A stretch of DNA of 64,000 nucleotides from the NCBI RefSeq assembly GCF_900240975.1, contig NZ_LT968776.1, positions 3,283,092-3,347,091 of the forward strand, in the 5' to 3' direction. This document shows, in pieces, positions 60,460-64,000 of the stretch; the stretch's first letter is position 1, and each line of letters starts with the position of its first letter. The DNA comes from Mycobacterium sp. 4858. GTDB lineage: Bacteria; Actinomycetota; Actinomycetes; Mycobacteriales; Mycobacteriaceae. The notes below the pieces were generated by a model. The model was given only the letters and a program-made list of their open reading frames with translations, had not been told where the DNA came from and searched no databases. The position numbers were made by a program, and so were the translations under genes.

Positions 60460-61680
60460 ATGATCATCGACGCAGACAGTCATGTGTGCGAGCCGCCGGA
60501 TACTTGGACCTCGCGGATGCCGTCGAAGTGGGGTGAGCTCATTCCGCGGATTCGTTACATCGACGATCTGGAGATGGATGTCTGGTGTATCGGGGACGAG
60601 ATCGTCAACTCCCTGGCCTTTACCGTCTTCTATCAGGAAGCGGACAATCCGCTGCCGCATCGCCGAGAAGACGACTTTCCCGAGGTGCCGCAACGCGTCG
60701 AGGAGGTCCACCCGTCGTCGTGGGATCCAACGGAGCGGGTGAAGGTGATGAACGAGGCCGGCATCAACATGGCAGCGCTCTACCCGAACCTCGGGCTGAC
60801 GAATCCGGATCGCTATCGCACCATCCCCGGAGCCACCCTCGACTTCCAATTCGACGTTATTGCAGCGTTTAACGACTTCGTCCTGAGCTGGGCTGAGCGG
60901 GAGCCGGGCCGGTTTATCCCGCTCGCGGTCGTCCCGTACTGGGATATCGATCGGTGTGTCAAAGAACTGGAACGCTGCGCTGCCCTCGGTCACAAAGGCT
61001 GGGTCTTGTCGGGCACACCCGAATACCACGGCGAGCCGCCGCTGTCGGATCGGCACTGGGACCCGATGTGGGATGTCATCAATGCATCCGGGGGCCCGGT
61101 CGCTTTTCACGCCGGCACCACGATGAACCCGGCTGAGTACAGAGTCGATCCGACTCAACGCACGGTGGGCGGGGACCGGGTCCGTGCCGTCGTCGATGTG
61201 GTGAAGTCATTCCTCGACAACGCCAACGCCTGCAGCAAGCTGCTGATGTCCGGGGTGCTGCCTCGTTATCCCGACATGAAATTCGCCATAGTTGAAAGTG
61301 GCGCAAGCTGGGTGCCGTTCCTGCTGGAGTCCCTCGACGTCCACTTCCTCCGGTACCGGCCGTGGGAAAACCGTCCCGAACTCAAGGCCGACGAACTGCC
61401 GAGCGAGGCATTCCGGCGCCAGGTCTTCGTCAACACCTGGTATGAGAATCTCCGCCCCGACGACCTCGCGCTGCTGCCGATCGACAACATCATGTTCGAG
61501 ACGGACTATCCACACCCAACGTGCCTATTCGGCGAAGAGATCCAAGATTCGCTGACGACCAAGCTGAGCGCGCTCAACGAGGAGGACCGCAAAAAGGTGG
61601 CCTACCGAAACGCGATGCGTTGCTTCAACATCGCTGAGCACGAGGTCGGTAGGATCCCAGGCGCTGCGCTGCCGATCTGA
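60460..61680 (+). CDS. Amidohydrolase (amidohydrolase-2/ACMSD-like)
   Basis: A 406-residue metal-dependent hydrolase or decarboxylase: IIDADSHVCEPPDTW gives the DxH metal site, HPSSWDPTERVKVMNEAGIN is typical of mycobacterial members, GPVAFHAGT carries a histidine, FAIVESGASWVPFLLE and FETDYPHPT the final aspartate. GGAGGAG at 60448-60454 supports ATG 60460. It is a distant paralogue of the gene at 51745. It belongs to the ALDH operon. Confidence 0.92.
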   Translation: MIIDADSHVCEPPDTWTSRMPSKWGELIPRIRYIDDLEMDVWCIGDEIVNSLAFTVFYQEADNPLPHRREDDFPEVPQRVEEVHPSSWDPTERVKVMNEAGINMAALYPNLGLTNPDRYRTIPGATLDFQFDVIAAFNDFVLSWAEREPGRFIPLAVVPYWDIDRCVKELERCAALGHKGWVLSGTPEYHGEPPLSDRHWDPMWDVINASGGPVAFHAGTTMNPAEYRVDPTQRTVGGDRVRAVVDVVKSFLDNANACSKLLMSGVLPRYPDMKFAIVESGASWVPFLLESLDVHFLRYRPWENRPELKADELPSEAFRRQVFVNTWYENLRPDDLALLPIDNIMFETDYPHPTCLFGEEIQDSLTTKLSALNEEDRKKVAYRNAMRCFNIAEHEVGRIPGAALPI

Positions 61681-62564
61681 TGGTGACCCAGCGAAATACT
61701 GGCGCGTCGCCTGCCGCGGAGCAGGACGGCCGGATCGCTGCCACACATGGATCGATCCAATGCCTGGAGATGCAGCACATCAACATTGCTGCGCGGGACC
61801 TCGAGCTCACCATGGCACACTTCACCGATGTCTTGGGCGCGCAGTACGTGTACGACATACCGGCACCCCATTGGCATGCCGTGCTCGTCTACGTTGGTGG
61901 CGTGCTCTTCGAGCTCTTTGTACCGGAACATTTTCTGCTCAACGGCAGATATGGCCCCCACTACGTGGGGATCGAATACCAGGTGCACGATCTGAGTGCC
62001 ACCCGTCACCAGCTTGCCGCCCGCGGTGTGGGCTTGATCAGAGACATCGGGATGGCTTTTCACACCGAACCGGAGCCATGCATGGGAATTGCGTTCGAGT
62101 TCTACGACCACAGTTTCCACAACGAGCCCTTCGATTGGAAGGAACCCCTCAAGTCGGCCGACTATTGGCGGCGCGATCATCCGATCGGGTACACCGGCCT
62201 GAAGCGCTACAGCGTGGCCGTCGCTGACCACGACGCTGGACTGGCCTTTTTTCGGGACACATTCGTCATCGACGAACTCTACGAGGAAGACCGTCCGTTC
62301 ATCGCCGGAAGGGTGACAGGTTTTCAGTTGGCGGACACTGTGGTCGAGTTGATCAGCCCGACCGGCGCCGGTGTCATCGACCGTCACCTGCGACGGTGGG
62401 GCAATGGTGTGCGGTCGGTTGTCTTCGGAGTTCATGATCTCGGTGCGGCCGCAGCCCATTTCGCCGGCCACGGTGTCGAGCTAGCTCCGGGCGACCAGAC
62501 CGACACTCTCGCGATTATGCCCGCCGACAATCGGGGCGTGATGATGGAGTTCGCTGCCGAATAG
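61680..62564 (+). CDS. Two-domain VOC (glyoxalase/extradiol dioxygenase-like) protein
   Basis: A 294-residue protein with two VOC modules, about residues 30-150 (MQHINIAARDLELTMAHFTD) and 175-292 (YSVAVADHDAGLAFFRDTF, VVFGVHDLGAAAAHFAGHGV). Likely metal ligands are H33 and glutamates such as in LFELFVPE. Its start overlaps the amidohydrolase stop (TGATG). It could be an epimerase, lyase or dioxygenase; the sequence does not decide. Confidence 0.85.
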   Translation: MVTQRNTGASPAAEQDGRIAATHGSIQCLEMQHINIAARDLELTMAHFTDVLGAQYVYDIPAPHWHAVLVYVGGVLFELFVPEHFLLNGRYGPHYVGIEYQVHDLSATRHQLAARGVGLIRDIGMAFHTEPEPCMGIAFEFYDHSFHNEPFDWKEPLKSADYWRRDHPIGYTGLKRYSVAVADHDAGLAFFRDTFVIDELYEEDRPFIAGRVTGFQLADTVVELISPTGAGVIDRHLRRWGNGVRSVVFGVHDLGAAAAHFAGHGVELAPGDQTDTLAIMPADNRGVMMEFAAE

Positions 62565-62567
62565 GTG

Positions 62568-62596
62568 TCCGCATCGGCCCACACCCATCATGCGGA
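62568..62596 (+). terminator. Hairpin after the VOC gene
   Basis: TCCGCAT (62568-62574) and ATGCGGA (62590-62596) form a perfect 7-bp stem with a 15-base loop directly after the last gene of the operon. Confidence 0.5.
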
Positions 62597-62935
62597 TTGG
62601 CATGGTGAGCCGGGGTAGAAGAGCGGCGCCCGGTTGCGCGGATGCCGAGCAGCTGCCCAAGCTGAGTACCGGAGTCGGGCTGCGGCATGGCGCGCTTCGC
62701 TGACGAGGTCGAGATTTCGTTGTCGAAATCTGCTGCACCACAGTGAATCCAGCCGCGGCGAGCATGCCATCGATCACGACGGGTGGTGAAGCCGCGACTC
62801 CCCGTATCGCAACCGCGGTGAGCGGACGCAAAATCGCGCACCGGCCTGTGCGGTCGAACCTCGACACCGACCCGACATCCTTGCACTCGGCACTGAGTTT
62901 GACGCCATCGCGGGTTGACCAACCAGCCCGATATT
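62597..62935. other. Intergenic region
   Basis: No supported gene is seen between the VOC gene and the convergent epoxide hydrolase. Confidence 0.4.
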
Positions 62936-64000
62936 TCAGCTCTTTCGCACCGTAGCGAAGAATGACGTCACGTCGTCGACGAAGAGCTCGGGCTGCTCGA
63001 ACGCGGCGAAGTGACCGCCGCGCGGCATGGACGTCCAATGCGTGATGTTGTAGTTGGGCTCGCACCAACTACGGGGAGTCTTGAATACTTCCTTCGGAAA
63101 TGCCGCGATGCCGGTGGGTACCTCTACGCGATCGAATTGACCGCCGAAGGTGGAGAAGAAACTCTCCCAATACAGGCGGGCCGACGACGCCGCCGACGCG
63201 GTCGTCCAGTACAGCATCACGTTGTCGAGGAGCTCGTCGCGTGTCAGCACGTTCTCCGGGTGGCCGTCGCAGTCCATCCAACGCCAGAACTTCTCAACGA
63301 TCCACGCCATCTGCCCGACCGGTGAGTCCACAAGACCGTAGCCGAGGGTCTGCGGCCTGGTTGCCTGTTGGCTCGAATAGCCTGAGTCCCAGCGCTGATA
63401 GTAGGCGAGGCTGTCTAGCGCCTGTTGCTCTTCGTCAGTCGGCTGGCCCATGTCCGCCGGCGGAAAGCTGACCGGCATGTTGAGGTGAATGGCGACGCAT
63501 CTTCCGCCGGCACGGCCCAGCTGTGTGGTCACGGCGGCGCCCCAGTCGCCGCCCTGCGCCCCGTACCGCTCGTATCCCAGACGGCCCATCAGCGTATCCC
63601 ACGCGGTGGCGATCTTCTCGATGCCCCAACCGGTATTCGTGGGCTTGCCTGAGAAGCCAAAACCGGGTAACGACGGGCACACCACGTGGAATCCCATTTC
63701 CGTCAGTGGTTCGATCACCTTGTGGAACTCAACGATTGATCCAGGCCAACCGTGGGTGATCACCAGCGGCAGCGCGTCGCTGCGCGGGGAGCGCTGATGA
63801 ATGAAATGAATCTCCAGGCCGTCGATTTCGGTGGTGCAGTGATCGAACCTATTCAAAGCCGACTCGCGTGCGCGCCAGTCGTATTCGTTCGCCCAGTACG
63901 CAGCCAACTCGCGGGTGTAAGCGAGCGGCATGCCCTGGCTCCAGTCCTCGACGCATTCGACCTCCGGCCAACGGGTTCGCTCCAGCCGCGCCTTCAGATC
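62936..64000 (-). CDS. Epoxide hydrolase, 5' end outside window
   Basis: The reverse frame is open to the last base: the visible start DLKARLERTRWPEVECVEDW is inside the N-terminal EHN domain, so the true start is beyond the window. LPLVITHGWPGSIVEFHKVI holds the HGWP oxyanion motif, AQGGDWGAAVTTQLGR the nucleophilic aspartate, and SMPRGGHFAAFEQPELFVDD the catalytic histidine. It would open an epoxide to a diol, a fitting partner for P450 epoxidation. Confidence 0.93.
   Translation of the reverse strand, partial: DLKARLERTRWPEVECVEDWSQGMPLAYTRELAAYWANEYDWRARESALNRFDHCTTEIDGLEIHFIHQRSPRSDALPLVITHGWPGSIVEFHKVIEPLTEMGFHVVCPSLPGFGFSGKPTNTGWGIEKIATAWDTLMGRLGYERYGAQGGDWGAAVTTQLGRAGGRCVAIHLNMPVSFPPADMGQPTDEEQQALDSLAYYQRWDSGYSSQQATRPQTLGYGLVDSPVGQMAWIVEKFWRWMDCDGHPENVLTRDELLDNVMLYWTTASAASSARLYWESFFSTFGGQFDRVEVPTGIAAFPKEVFKTPRSWCEPNYNITHWTSMPRGGHFAAFEQPELFVDDVTSFFATVRKS

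Overview
The window looks like an accessory catabolic region of a high-GC actinobacterium, most likely a Mycobacterium or Mycolicibacterium (inference). The reasons are many fatty-acyl-CoA type enzymes, several F420-type LLM oxidoreductases, short-chain dehydrogenases of the mycofactocin-coupled type, P450s paired with CxxHxxC ferredoxins, AveC-like membrane proteins, a fused double acyl-CoA dehydrogenase and an MmpL remnant. No rRNA, tRNA, CRISPR array, prophage or intact transposon was recognised.

Layout. 1-5.2 kb: the end of a carboxymuconolactone-decarboxylase-like gene, then a reverse block of acyl-CoA dehydrogenase, acyl-CoA synthetase and Rieske oxygenase. 5.6-9.8 kb: AveC-like protein 1, a transposase scar, a copied promoter block, a small LLM-like ORF, a crotonase and an SDR. 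10-16 kb: TetR, an HSD10-like SDR, an operon of acetoacetate-decarboxylase-fold protein plus two acyl-CoA dehydrogenases, and a divergent LLM enzyme. 16-21 kb: hydrolase, crotonase, LLM and a small DUF4286-like protein, with remnants of LLM, acyl-CoA synthetase and TetR genes between them. 21-27.7 kb: AveC-like protein 2, a NorQ-type AAA+ ATPase, a NorD-type VWA protein, P450, ferredoxin and LLM. 28-39 kb: three mycofactocin-type SDRs, DUF2889 protein, TetR, double-domain CMD protein, P450, SDR, LLM and crotonase. 39-46 kb: decayed GntR and RES toxin genes, TetR, phosphotransferase, DUF7064-like protein and a fused double acyl-CoA dehydrogenase. 46-51.5 kb: MmpL remnant, a three-gene membrane operon related to NorE/NorF, an AveC remnant, SDR, CMD protein, TetR and a truncated SDR copy. 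51.7-64 kb: amidohydrolase, ferredoxin, P450 and dehydrogenase; an acyl-CoA synthetase; then an overlapping operon of aldehyde dehydrogenase, CoA-transferase, thioesterase, amidohydrolase and VOC protein; finally an epoxide hydrolase cut by the window end.

Taken together the genes can oxygenate a hydrophobic, possibly cyclic or terpenoid/steroid-like compound (P450s, Rieske enzyme, LLM enzymes, epoxide hydrolase), oxidise alcohols and aldehydes (SDRs, ALDH), activate acids to CoA esters (two ligases, CoA-transferase) and degrade them by beta-oxidation-like steps. The substrate cannot be read from the sequence.

Most notable: (i) a 16-bp palindrome, consensus TGRCAGTNNACTGYCA, at seven intergenic places, and a second shared element AGAWTCT at nine places, suggesting one or two regulons over the region; (ii) homologues of the nitric-oxide-reductase accessory genes NorQ, NorD, NorE and NorF but no catalytic NorB/NorC, in both cases next to an AveC-like gene or its remnant; (iii) an unusual density of gene duplication and decay.
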